DNA of 26,723 nucleotides from contig CAAELW010000037.1 in assembly GCA_900756875.1 (NCBI GenBank), forward strand, positions 1 to 26,723, written 5' to 3'. Origin of the DNA: Pasteurellaceae bacterium (GTDB lineage: Bacteria; Pseudomonadota; Gammaproteobacteria; Enterobacterales; Pasteurellaceae). Shown here in pieces: positions 6,476 to 13,755 of the stretch. Under the pieces are notes generated by a model. That model was not told the origin of the DNA. It was given only the letters and a program-made list of their open reading frames with translations, and did not search any database. Numbering within the stretch: position 1 is the first letter of the stretch; each line of letters begins with the position of its first letter. The translations under genes were made by a program, and so were the position numbers.

Positions 6476-6537
6476 AAAGTGTGGTCAAATTTTTAGGTGT
6501 TTTTGCAAATTCAATTCAAAATTAAAACCGCTTGTTT
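6476..6537 (+). repeat. ~62-base repeat, copy with a damaged USS core
   Basis: This stretch matches 8519-8580 at roughly 88% by eye with one indel. It starts with AAAGTGTGGT, a USS core with one base changed, followed by the usual AT tracts, then CAAATTCAATTCA and ACCGCTTGTTT. It ends against the stop codon of the metallohydrolase gene. A shorter relative is at 3518. Confidence 0.7.
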
Positions 6538-7410
6538 TTAAAACTTCACTGTTTCACCATCTTCTGGAATTGCTACATTTTCAAGCTTGTTTGCTTGGAC
6601 AAATTGGCGTAAATCCTTACGGTAAACGGACATATGGTTTACCGCATCCATGTGCACTGTGATAAGTTTTGTATTTGGTAGCATTTGGCGAGCATGAGCA
6701 ATATCTTGTAAGCCCATAATAATGCCATCATTCGGAAAAGCTAAGGTACGTGCATCACCGGTGTTCATAATCATTACATCAGGTTTATAACGATTAATGG
6801 CTTTGTTTACTTCGGCAGTCCAAACTGTGTCACCAACTAAGTAAACAGTTGGATGGTCTTTCGCTTGGAATGTTACGCCCATCGCCTCATCTAAAATCTC
6901 AGCTAATTGTGGTACAGCGTACATTTCCGTTGTGCCGTGAGAACCGCCGGTTTTATTTAAAATAATACCTTCGAACTCCACCGGTTTTTCTAGCGATAAA
7001 CTGGTTATGTTAGTAAAACCTTGCGCTTTGAGTAAGTCGCCATCCCGTTCATGTTGCACAAAAATTTTGATGGATTTAGGTAAAATTTTTTGTGCAACCT
7101 CATCCCAATGATCTTCATGTGTATGAGTCAAAATAATGGCATCAACATCTTTGAAAGTATCTTCTGCTTTCATCGGCAATTCCACAAGTGGATTACGCAA
7201 ATGGCTATTTAATGTTCCTTCAAAGCCTGCATAACGTCCTTTTTCAGCAAGCATCGGGTCAATTAAAAAAGTTTTCCCTGCATAGTTCAGGCGACCAGTA
7301 GCATTGCGGATATGTTGGTAGCTATCAGTGTTTTTAGAGGCAAGATCTACAGCGAAAGTATTTGCGCTAATAGCCAATGCTGTAGTGCTAATTAAGGTTT
7401 TTAAGTTCAT
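6538..7410 (-). CDS. Periplasmic metallo-beta-lactamase-fold hydrolase
   Basis: The 290-residue product begins with a clear signal peptide (MNLKTLISTTALAISANTFA, cleaved near residue 20). It has the metal-binding HTHEDH motif at residues 96-101 in AIILTHTHEDHWDE, and later VYLVGDTVWTAEV and ITVHMDAVNHMSVYR, which supply further ligands of a binuclear zinc site. The overall pattern is UlaG-like; the substrate is unknown. I chose the ATG at 7410 because AAGGA lies eight bases upstream and the signal peptide begins there. The frame extends further upstream but through the promoter region. The gene is divergent from a DJ-1/PfpI-AraC regulator that probably controls it. It is not an antibiotic lactamase on this evidence. 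Confidence 0.85.
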   Translation of the reverse strand: MNLKTLISTTALAISANTFAVDLASKNTDSYQHIRNATGRLNYAGKTFLIDPMLAEKGRYAGFEGTLNSHLRNPLVELPMKAEDTFKDVDAIILTHTHEDHWDEVAQKILPKSIKIFVQHERDGDLLKAQGFTNITSLSLEKPVEFEGIILNKTGGSHGTTEMYAVPQLAEILDEAMGVTFQAKDHPTVYLVGDTVWTAEVNKAINRYKPDVMIMNTGDARTLAFPNDGIIMGLQDIAHARQMLPNTKLITVHMDAVNHMSVYRKDLRQFVQANKLENVAIPEDGETVKF

Positions 7411-7449
7411 TGTTTTTCCTTTTCTATACGTTATTGAATGAATAAACAT

Positions 7450-7478
7450 ATTATAGTGAGAACAAAATTGCGCAAAAA
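7450..7478 (-). promoter_or_regulatory. Candidate promoter of the metallohydrolase gene
   Basis: On the minus strand a perfect TATAAT (7455-7450) follows a weak TTTTTG (7478-7473) by 17 bases. It lies 40 bases before the ATG at 7410, in the intergenic region shared with the divergent regulator. Confidence 0.5.
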
Positions 7479-7551
7479 TAGACAAAAAATCAATAAACGT
7501 AATAATCAGGTCATTTTTGTGCTATGCTCATATTAAAGTAGGAGAAATAAA

Positions 7552-8505
7552 ATGAATACACCCACAGTTGCTTTGATTGTGTATGAACAAATGATGCCCA
7601 TTCATTTTGCGATGGCATATTCCGTTTTTTCTATGTCGGATTTAAACGGCAAGCCGTTATTTGAGTGTAAAATCGTTAGCGATTCGGACAACCTGACAAA
7701 CTCGCTATTTCACATACATTTAGATGGAGGTTTAGAGTGGTTGGAGAATGCCGATATTGTTGTGATGACTGGATGGCATGATACTCAAGTAATGCCGAGT
7801 GAGGCTTTATTAACAGCATTACGGCAAGCGTATCAACGTGGTGCAACAGTAGTGGGGTTATGTTATGGCGCCTATGTGTTAGCGTGCAGTGGCCTACTTA
7901 ACGGCAAAAAAGCAACCACACATTGGTTGGGAGATAGTGATTTTACTAGCCGCTTTCCGCAGGTGAAATGGGATTTAAATCCTATTTATTTGGAACAAGA
8001 TCGACTGATTACCTCAGCAGGAACGGCAGCTTCCATGGATTGTTGCCTTTCTATTGTCCGTAAATTATATGGTGTGAAAATTGCCAATCATATTGCCCGA
8101 ATACTGGTTATCCCCCCTCATCGTGAAGGCGGACAAGCACAATTTATCGAACGCCCTATTTCTCGTTCCACACCTAATCATAATATCAATGCGTTGCTTG
8201 CTTATTTAAATGAAAATCTGACCGCACTTCATTCGACTGATAGCCTTGCCGAACGTTTGTCAATGAGCCGTAGCACTTTCACCCGACATTTTCGCAAAGC
8301 AACCGGAATGTCATTAAATCAATGGTTAATTGAAGCAAGGCTACAACGAGCAAGAGAGCTTTTGGAAAGCACAGATTTATCTATTACTGATATTGCAGAA
8401 CAAAGTGGATTTCATAGCGATACCGCCTTGCGTCAGCACTTCTTGAAAAAACATAAAATTTCACCGAATCGCTGGCGTAAGCAGTTTCAAATTGAGGATA
8501 TTTAG
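7552..8505 (+). CDS. DJ-1/PfpI-like plus AraC-type transcriptional regulator (FtrA/GlxA type)
   Basis: The 317-residue product has an N-terminal class-I amidotransferase-like domain with the nucleophile elbow GLCYGA (Cys104), followed by KKATTHW as in FtrA-type proteins. The C-terminal AraC domain has two helix-turn-helix motifs (LAERLSMSRSTFTRHFRKAT and ITDIAEQSGFHSDTALRQHF). In this family the first domain usually senses a metabolite and is not catalytic. AGGAG lies seven bases before the ATG. The gene is divergent from the periplasmic metallohydrolase at 6538, and the pair is bounded by direct repeats. An internal USS (8221-8229) encodes the LTAL of ENLTALHSTD. The ligand is unknown. Confidence 0.88.
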   Translation: MNTPTVALIVYEQMMPIHFAMAYSVFSMSDLNGKPLFECKIVSDSDNLTNSLFHIHLDGGLEWLENADIVVMTGWHDTQVMPSEALLTALRQAYQRGATVVGLCYGAYVLACSGLLNGKKATTHWLGDSDFTSRFPQVKWDLNPIYLEQDRLITSAGTAASMDCCLSIVRKLYGVKIANHIARILVIPPHREGGQAQFIERPISRSTPNHNINALLAYLNENLTALHSTDSLAERLSMSRSTFTRHFRKATGMSLNQWLIEARLQRARELLESTDLSITDIAEQSGFHSDTALRQHFLKKHKISPNRWRKQFQIEDI

Positions 8506-8518
8506 ATCTTTTTATTTT

Positions 8519-8580
8519 AAAGTGCGGTCAGATTTTTAGATGTTTTTACAAATTCAATTCACAATTAGACCGCTTGTTTG
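8519..8580 (+). repeat. ~62-base repeat with intact extended USS
   Basis: This is the partner of 6476-6537. It begins with a perfect core (AAAGTGCGGT, 8519-8528) and ends ACCGCTTGTTTG. It lies just after the regulator's stop codon, so the two copies frame the two-gene unit 6538-8505. Confidence 0.7.
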
Positions 8581-8641
8581 CTCTAAACTCTGTCTATTCC
8601 TCTTCCTCTCCCTATCAGAAAGTTTGATAAGCATTTGAAAT

Positions 8642-8669
8642 AAAAAAGGTGAGCCAAAATGCTCACCTT
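8642..8669 (-). terminator. Intrinsic terminator of mdaB
   Basis: AAGGTGAGC (8646-8654) and GCTCACCTT (8661-8669) form a nine-pair stem with a six-base loop. On the minus strand it is followed by six Ts. It lies 20 bases past the mdaB stop. Confidence 0.88.
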
Positions 8670-8688
8670 CTAAACTAATATTTTGCAA

Positions 8689-9267
8689 TTAGCCAAATAC
8701 TTTTTCCAAATGTGCTTGGTAGTCCGCTAAATATTGTTCTACTTGTGGATTTTTAATCACATCGTTACATAAGAATGTCGGCAGACGGGTCAAACCGATG
8801 AACTCGTTGAGTTTGTGGAAAGGCATGTACACAGCATCCACACCTTTGCCTTCAAAGAAGTCGCCTTCACGGGTGAACGCTTCAATCGGCGCATTCCAAG
8901 TAAGTGAAAGCATGTGTTTTTTACCTTGCAGCAAACCACCTGTACCGTAGCCTTCAGTTGGATTAACACGATGACGGCCATCACTGTGGTAAAGCTTGCC
9001 GTGTCCGGCGGTTAATACTTCGTCTATGTATTTTTTCACTGTCCAAGGTTCGTGCATCCACCAACCTGGCATCTGCCAAATCACGGCATCCATCCACAAG
9101 AATTTTTCGATTTCTGCCTCAACATCATAGCCAGAATCAATCACGGTTTCTTTTACATTGTGTCCAAGTGCGGTCAAAACTTCTTTCGCTTTTTTATGAA
9201 GCGTATGGTTCAACTCGCCATGTGAATGGCCAAAATCTTTACCACCGTCTAATAATAAAATATTCAT
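8689..9267 (-). CDS. mdaB: NAD(P)H:quinone reductase MdaB
   Basis: MdaB is a cytoplasmic flavoprotein of the flavodoxin-like NAD(P)H dehydrogenase family that reduces quinones by two electrons and protects against oxidative stress. The 192-residue length matches E. coli MdaB (193). Shared segments include DAVIWQMPGWWMHEPWTVKK, then YIDEVLTAGHGKLYHSDGR, GGLLQGKKHMLSLTWNAP and the end NDVIKNPQVEQYL. AAAGGAG lies seven bases before the ATG. A USS at 9166-9174 is embedded in the coding sequence and encodes LTAL. The gene is monocistronic, with its own terminator. Confidence 0.95.
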   Translation of the reverse strand: MNILLLDGGKDFGHSHGELNHTLHKKAKEVLTALGHNVKETVIDSGYDVEAEIEKFLWMDAVIWQMPGWWMHEPWTVKKYIDEVLTAGHGKLYHSDGRHRVNPTEGYGTGGLLQGKKHMLSLTWNAPIEAFTREGDFFEGKGVDAVYMPFHKLNEFIGLTRLPTFLCNDVIKNPQVEQYLADYQAHLEKVFG

Positions 9268-9399
9268 TTTTTCTCCTTTAACTAATAATTTACCGATTAC
9301 TAAGCACTTTACTAATGCAACAATTTAACCAATCAATAAGCTCCAACTATTAAACGTACTACACAAATTCGAGAGTTTGATAGAAGTTAAAAGCGCAAT

Positions 9400-9433
9400 A
9401 AAAAAGCCTTGAAGTCATTATTTTCAAGGCTTT
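9400..9433 (-). terminator. Terminator downstream of tmRNA
   Basis: AAAGCCTTGAA (9403-9413) pairs with TTCAAGGCTTT (9423-9433). On the minus strand six Ts follow (9405-9400). It lies 35 bases beyond the CCA end of ssrA. Confidence 0.85.
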
Positions 9434-9467
9434 AAAGTCTTTCATAGGACTTGATAGGTTTATTTTG

Positions 9468-9833
9468 TGGTGGAGCTGGCGGGAGTTGAACCCGCGTCCG
9501 AAATTACTCTACCTTCAGTACTACACGTTTAGTCTCGTCTTTAATTTCACTTAAGCATGCGGACAGACACGCTAAACTTAAGCTAGTTTGATTCAATTTA
9601 GTGCTTCGATCCTCAAACGGTGGCTTCCACACGATCTCGTTTTGGTTTGACTCCGCTTTATCCCCGTCTTACGAGCGGAAGCTGGGGAGCGAAGGCTATG
9701 AGCAGGTTATTAAGCTGCTAAAGCGTATTGTTCGTCGTTTGCGACTATTTTTTTGCGGTTTATTTACGAGGCCTACCGCACCTCGACGTGCACCTTGGGC
9801 TTCGCTAATCCCGTCGAATCCAGAATCAGCCCC
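9468..9833 (-). ncRNA. ssrA: Transfer-messenger RNA (tmRNA)
   Basis: tmRNA rescues stalled ribosomes by acting first as an alanine tRNA and then as a short mRNA. The 5' end GGGGCTGATTCTGGATTCGA (from 9833) and the 3' end CCAGCTCCACCA (to 9468) are the conserved acceptor-domain halves. The length is about 366 bases, close to E. coli's 363. The tag frame starts at GCA 9742 and reads ANDEQYALAA before tandem TAA stops (9712-9707). The characteristic GTCGCAAACGACGAA precedes and begins the tag. A TAAACT 13 bases upstream of the mature end is a possible -10 with room for a processed leader. Open frames across this stretch on the other strand are not genes. No integrase is found at its 3' end. Confidence 0.98.
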
Positions 9834-9940
9834 AAAATTGTTCGGCAGTTTATCAAAAAATCCAAGAAAGGAAAAGAAGCTATTTATTAACCAGAGAAGT
9901 TAGGGTAAAATTTTGCCACTTTTTTATAAGGAATCGAATA

Positions 9941-10438
9941 ATGAAAACATTAAAATCTCTGACCGCACTTTCATTAGGTGCATTATGTTTAGCATTTAAC
10001 ACGCAAGTTATTGCAAAAGAAGCGACACCTGCAAAAGCATCACAAGCAACTCAACAAGTGGCAAAAGCGAGTGATAACGTCGACAAATACCTTGCCATCA
10101 ATATTGGTAATCGTGAAATGGTGGTTGACGAAAATGGCCAAGCATTAAGTGCATTCAAACATGAAATCACTAACATTGGTCAAAAACCAATCAAAAATAT
10201 TCAATGGGTGGGCGTATATGTCAATAACCGTAAAGTTATTTACAGCCAAGATATGCAAATCAATTTAGAAACCCCATTACAACCGGGTAAACCCATCAAT
10301 ATTAATTTACAAATTCCGTTTGTTCAATTGGCTGAAGATGCACGTAAAGTCTTTATGAACCAACAAGAAAAAATTGATGTTTATCCTATTGAACGCGTCA
10401 TCCTGTTTGGTGATAAAACCGTTCTCTCAGATCGTTAA
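9941..10438 (+). CDS. Secreted protein of unknown function
   Basis: The 165-residue product starts with a signal peptide (MKTLKSLTALSLGALCLAFN then TQVIA, cleaved before KEA). An Ala/Gln/Lys-rich linker follows to about residue 48, then a compact domain. That domain alternates short strands (KHEITNIGQKPIKNIQWVGV, NNRKVIYSQDMQINLE, LQPGKPININLQIPF), the pattern of an immunoglobulin-like or FxLYD-type beta-sandwich; that is inference. There are no catalytic motifs and no lipobox. TAAGGAA lies seven bases before the ATG. A USS at 9962-9970 falls in the signal peptide and encodes LTAL. It is flanked by ssrA and a terminator, so it is probably monocistronic. I do not recognise a named family. Confidence 0.85.
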   Translation: MKTLKSLTALSLGALCLAFNTQVIAKEATPAKASQATQQVAKASDNVDKYLAINIGNREMVVDENGQALSAFKHEITNIGQKPIKNIQWVGVYVNNRKVIYSQDMQINLETPLQPGKPININLQIPFVQLAEDARKVFMNQQEKIDVYPIERVILFGDKTVLSDR

Positions 10439-10449
10439 TTTTCTTATCT

Positions 10450-10472
10450 AGCCCACGTAATGTGGGCTTTTT
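10450..10472 (+). terminator. Intrinsic terminator after the secreted-protein gene
   Basis: AGCCCAC (10450-10456) and GTGGGCT (10462-10468) form a stem with a five-base loop followed by Ts. It separates the secreted-protein gene from the dinB promoter, which starts only a few bases later. Confidence 0.85.
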
Positions 10473-10477
10473 AATAA

Positions 10478-10514
10478 CTGTATAGTTGAACAGTTATTTT
10501 CTTTTCGATATACT
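10478..10514 (+). promoter_or_regulatory. SOS (LexA) box overlapping the dinB promoter
   Basis: CTGT-N8-ACAG at 10478-10493 (core CTGTATAGTTGAACAG) is a perfect match to the gammaproteobacterial LexA half-sites. It overlaps the -35 TTGAAC (10486-10491), which is spaced 17 bases from the -10 TATACT (10509-10514). LexA bound here would block polymerase, so dinB should be induced by DNA damage. Confidence 0.85.
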
Positions 10515-10547
10515 AAAAACACGCCTAATTTTGACCGCACTTACCGC

Positions 10548-11615
10548 ATGAGTTCCACCCGAAAAATCATTCACATTGATATGGATTGCTTTTATGCCTC
10601 TGTTGAAATCCGTGAAAATCCAACGCTACAGGGCAAACCTGTTGCAGTGGGGGGAAGTTCTCGACAACGTGGTGTACTTACCACCTGTAACTACGAAGCG
10701 AGAAAATTTGGGCTACACAGTGCGATGCCGACGGCACAAGCCATCAAAAAATGTCCGAATCTGATTTTAGTGCCAGTTAATATGCCGCTTTATAAACAGG
10801 TATCCGCACAAATTCATCAGATCTTTCAACGCTATACGTCTATTATTGAGCCACTTTCCTTAGATGAAGCTTATTTAGATGTTACGGATTGTACACAATG
10901 TTCAGGATCCGCCACTTGGATCGCACAAGAAATTCGCCAAGCTATTTTTGATGAATTAAAACTGACCGCCTCTGCTGGTGTGGCTCCCCTTAAATTTCTC
11001 GCCAAAATTGCTTCCGATATGAATAAACCGAACGGACAATTTGTGATTCAACCTCATGAAGTTGATCAGTTTGTAAAAACGTTGCCATTGAAAAAAATCC
11101 CTGGTGTGGGCAAAGTCACCTCTGAACGTTTACTGAAAATGGGGTTAGAAACTTGCGAAGATGTACAAAAACTCGACCAATCTATTTTGTTAAATATCTT
11201 CGGTAAAATGGGCAAGCGAATTTGGGATTTTAGCCATGGCATTGATGATCGTGAAATTCAAGCGCATCGGGAGAGAAAATCTATCGGTGTAGAACGCACC
11301 TTATCCGAAAATATTAGCCATCTCGAACAAGGTATAGCGCTACTGGATAATCTTTATGCCGAGCTTATTCGTCGTATTGAACGAAGCGCACCGAATATCC
11401 CTTTAACCGCTTTTCGCAAAATTGGAGTGAAATTAAAATTTGAAGATTTTCAGGTGACGACCTTAGAAAAAACAGGCTTGCCTTTATCACTAAAAAGCTT
11501 TCAACAATTACTGGAACAAATTTGGCAACGTAGCCAGGGGAAGTCTATTCGTCTTGTGGGATTACATGTGATGTTACCGGAAGAAAGCCATTTAGAACAA
11601 ATGAGCTTGTGGTAA
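10548..11615 (+). CDS. dinB: DNA polymerase IV, translesion
   Basis: Pol IV is the Y-family error-prone polymerase of the SOS response. The 355-residue product has the metal-binding IIHIDMDCFYASVE (Asp11) and SLDEAYLDV motifs, the helix-hairpin-helix region KKIPGVGKVTSERLLKMGLE, and a little-finger domain (RKSIGVERTLSENI). It ends EQMSLW, a good beta-clamp binding motif (Q-x-x-L-W/F). The ATG is preceded by a minus-orientation USS (10534-10542) five bases away, and no Shine-Dalgarno is visible. A LexA box overlaps its promoter. A USS-dyad terminator follows. Confidence 0.97.
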   Translation: MSSTRKIIHIDMDCFYASVEIRENPTLQGKPVAVGGSSRQRGVLTTCNYEARKFGLHSAMPTAQAIKKCPNLILVPVNMPLYKQVSAQIHQIFQRYTSIIEPLSLDEAYLDVTDCTQCSGSATWIAQEIRQAIFDELKLTASAGVAPLKFLAKIASDMNKPNGQFVIQPHEVDQFVKTLPLKKIPGVGKVTSERLLKMGLETCEDVQKLDQSILLNIFGKMGKRIWDFSHGIDDREIQAHRERKSIGVERTLSENISHLEQGIALLDNLYAELIRRIERSAPNIPLTAFRKIGVKLKFEDFQVTTLEKTGLPLSLKSFQQLLEQIWQRSQGKSIRLVGLHVMLPEESHLEQMSLW

Positions 11616-11625
11616 AACACAAAAG

Positions 11626-11695
11626 AAAATGACCGCACTTTTATTCATTCTATCCCGAGTAGGATAATGAAAAAACAAAAGTGCGGTCATTTTTT
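11626..11695. terminator. USS-dyad terminator between dinB and rnpB
   Basis: AAAATGACCGCACTTTT (11626-11642) and its exact reverse complement (11677-11693) are 17-base arms built around inverted USS cores. A smaller nested hairpin, TATCC/GGATA, lies in the 34-base loop. T-rich tracts on both sides let it serve dinB (plus) and rnpB (minus). Confidence 0.85.
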
Positions 11696-11703
11696 GATGA
11701 ATT

Positions 11704-12079
11704 TGTTGAGTTGGTCGATAAGCCGAGTTCTGTCGTGGACAATCATTCCTCTAGGCGACAAATTACTCTGCCGCTCAAGCAACCTACCCGAACTCTGGAC
11801 GGGCCATCCATTGAGTTCCTATTTGGTCTTGCTACGAGTGGAGTTTACCTTGCTGCACGTTGTTACCAACGGCACGGTGTGCTCTTACCACACCCTTTCA
11901 CCCTTACCGTTTTCACGGCGGTCTGCTCTCTGTTGCACTGGTCGTCGGCTCACGCCGCCCGGACGTTATCCGGCACTCTGCCCTTTGTAGCTCGGACTTT
12001 CCTCTCGTTTACTTGTCCCACTAGGTCGTGCGAACACGGTTAAGGGCTTCAATAAACCAGCGATTGTCTAACCAACTCG
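11704..12079 (-). ncRNA. rnpB: RNase P RNA, bacterial type A
   Basis: The catalytic RNA of RNase P matures tRNA 5' ends. On the minus strand the 5' segment GAGTTGGTTAGACAATCG pairs with ATCGACCAACTC at the 3' end to form P1. Conserved blocks follow in order: GAGGAAAGTCCGAGCT, CAGTGCAACAGAGAGCA, GGTAAGGGTGAAAGGGTG, GGTAAACTCCAC, AGCAAGACCAAATAGG and GACAGAACTCGGCTTATCG. These align with E. coli RNase P RNA throughout, and the total of about 376 bases is close to its 377. End positions are accurate to a few bases. Open frames on the plus strand here are artefacts. Confidence 0.98.
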
Positions 12080-12085
12080 CGGCGT

Positions 12086-12114
12086 AGTATAGGGGGAATT
12101 CAAAGAGCGGTCAA
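12086..12114 (-). promoter_or_regulatory. rnpB promoter
   Basis: On the minus strand TTGACC (12114-12109) and TATACT (12091-12086) are spaced exactly 17 bases, and the -10 ends seven bases before the RNA start. The -35 lies in a degenerate USS (AGAGCGGTCAA on the plus strand). Confidence 0.88.
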
Positions 12115-12203
12115 ATTTTCATTCTTATTTTTAATAACTTCCGTTAGAATAGCCCTACAAAACACGGTCATTTTCAACCGCTCTTTTATCATAAGGATTT
12201 CCT

Positions 12204-13139
12204 ATGAATTATTTACAAATCGCACGAGAAACCCTTTCCGTTGAAAGCCAAGCGCTCGCACAACTAAGCCAACGTTTGGATGATGAGTTTTCTCAAGTTG
12301 TCGATCTTATCCTTGCCTGCGAGGGTCGTTTAGTCATCGGTGGTATTGGTAAATCGGGGCTAATTGGCAAAAAAATGGTCGCGACTTTTGCCTCAACGGG
12401 AACCCCAAGTTTCTTCCTTCACCCGACCGAAGCCTTTCATGGCGATTTAGGCATGTTAAAACCCATCGACATCGTGATGCTGATTTCTTATAGCGGTGAA
12501 ACCGATGATGTAAATAAACTCATTCCAAGTTTGAAAAACTTTGGTAATAAAATTATTGCTTTAACCAGCAATAAAAACTCAACGCTTGCTCGCCATGCTG
12601 ATTATGTTTTAGATATCACCGTAGAGCGTGAAGTCTGTCCAAACAACCTCGCACCAACCACTTCTGCGTTAGTCACTTTAGCCTTAGGCGATGCTCTTGC
12701 GGTTTCATTAATTACGGCACGTCATTTCCAACCCGCAGATTTTGCGAAATTCCATCCAGGTGGCAGCCTTGGTCGTCGTTTGTTATGTAAAGTAAAAGAT
12801 CAAATGCAAACTCGATTACCGATTACCACACCAGATACCAGCTTTACTGATTGCTTAACTATTATGAATGAAGGTCGTATGGGTGTGGCATTAGTCATGG
12901 AAAACCAACAACTTAAAGGCATTATTACCGATGGTGATGTGCGCCGAGCATTAACCGCTAACGGTGCCGATACACTTAACAAGACCGCGAAAGAGCTCAT
13001 GACATCTTCACCGAAAACTATTCATGAAAATGAATTCTTAGCGAAAGCAGAAGACTTGATGAAGGAGAAGAAAATTCACTCTCTTGTTGTGGTCAATGAT
13101 GAAAATAATGTTGTGGGCTTAGTGGAGTTCTCAAGCTAA
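12204..13139 (+). CDS. kdsD: D-arabinose 5-phosphate isomerase
   Basis: KdsD converts ribulose 5-phosphate to arabinose 5-phosphate, the first step to Kdo in the lipooligosaccharide inner core. The 311-residue product has an N-terminal SIS sugar-isomerase domain (VIGGIGKSGLIGKKMVATFA, then TEAFHGDLGML). A tandem CBS pair follows, visible as LTIMNEGRMGVALVMENQQL and MKEKKIHSLVVVNDENNVVG. AAGGA lies nine bases before the ATG. The stop overlaps the next start (TAATG), so kdsC is co-translated. KdsD and KdsC act in the same pathway, with KdsA between them elsewhere in the genome. Confidence 0.96.
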   Translation: MNYLQIARETLSVESQALAQLSQRLDDEFSQVVDLILACEGRLVIGGIGKSGLIGKKMVATFASTGTPSFFLHPTEAFHGDLGMLKPIDIVMLISYSGETDDVNKLIPSLKNFGNKIIALTSNKNSTLARHADYVLDITVEREVCPNNLAPTTSALVTLALGDALAVSLITARHFQPADFAKFHPGGSLGRRLLCKVKDQMQTRLPITTPDTSFTDCLTIMNEGRMGVALVMENQQLKGIITDGDVRRALTANGADTLNKTAKELMTSSPKTIHENEFLAKAEDLMKEKKIHSLVVVNDENNVVGLVEFSS

Positions 13140-13684
13140 TGATTAACGAAAAATTAAAGAAAATTAAATTGGTCATCACCGATGTCGATGGCGTATTAAC
13201 TGATGGGCTACTCCATTATGATGTAAATGGCGAAGCGATTAAAAGTTTCCATGTGCGCGATGGACTTGGTGTCAAAATGTTGATGGATGCAGGTATTCAA
13301 GTAGCCGTATTATCGGGCAGAGATTCTGCGATCCTGCGTAAGCGAATTAGTGATCTCGGAATTAAATTGTTCTTTTTAGGCAAACTTGAAAAAGAAAGCG
13401 CTTGTTTGGATCTCATGAAACAAGCAGGCGTTACCGCAGAACAAACTGCCTATATTGGTGATGACAGCGTCGATCTCCCTGCTTTTGCAACCTGTGGCCT
13501 TTCTTTTGCTGTGGCAGACTCTGCACCTTATGTGCAAAATGCTGTGGATTATATACTTTCACTTGGCGGCGGGAAGGGTGCATTCCGTGAAATGTCCGAT
13601 ATGATTTTACATGCTCAGGGCAAAGATGAAGTCTATACTTCAGCCAAAGGCTTTTTAAAATCTGTCAAAAATATGGGCCAATAG
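13139..13684 (+). CDS. kdsC: 3-deoxy-D-manno-octulosonate 8-phosphate phosphatase
   Basis: KdsC removes phosphate from Kdo-8-P, giving free Kdo for lipid A glycosylation. The 181-residue length fits the C0 (capless) HAD phosphatase subfamily, which works as a tetramer. HAD motifs are visible: LVITDVDGVLTDG with nucleophile Asp15 and acid/base Asp17, VLSGRDS (motif II), KLEKES (motif III lysine) and YIGDDSVDLPAF (motif IV). It starts within the kdsD stop codon. A USS-dyad terminator 22 bases after the stop separates it from the convergent letB. Confidence 0.96.
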   Translation: MINEKLKKIKLVITDVDGVLTDGLLHYDVNGEAIKSFHVRDGLGVKMLMDAGIQVAVLSGRDSAILRKRISDLGIKLFFLGKLEKESACLDLMKQAGVTAEQTAYIGDDSVDLPAFATCGLSFAVADSAPYVQNAVDYILSLGGGKGAFREMSDMILHAQGKDEVYTSAKGFLKSVKNMGQ

Positions 13685-13705
13685 CACTATTCAAAACGCC
13701 TAAAA

Positions 13706-13749
13706 AAATAACCGCACTTTGATTATTCAAAAGTGCGGTTATTTCTTTT
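13706..13749. terminator. USS-dyad bidirectional terminator between kdsC and letB
   Basis: AAATAACCGCACTTT (13706-13720) and its reverse complement (13730-13744) form a 15-pair stem with a nine-base loop. T-rich stretches follow in both directions. It sits between two convergent genes and includes two inverted USS cores. Confidence 0.88.
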
Positions 13750-13755
13750 TATGTT

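Noticed and set aside
6538..7410. An antibiotic beta-lactamase
   Set aside because: Only the general fold motif HTHEDH is present; the rest resembles UlaG-like hydrolases, and nothing indicates lactam specificity.
9400..9470. Possible genomic island attachment site at the tmRNA 3' end
   Set aside because: tmRNA ends are frequent integration sites, but no integrase, duplicated CCA-end segment or foreign gene lies downstream; a normal terminator and mdaB do.
9601..9903. A 100-codon open frame across the tmRNA
   Set aside because: It is antisense to ssrA, whose acceptor ends and tag frame are unmistakable.
11667..12043. Overlapping open frames of 107 and 120 codons
   Set aside because: They lie antisense to RNase P RNA and follow its conserved blocks, not a protein.
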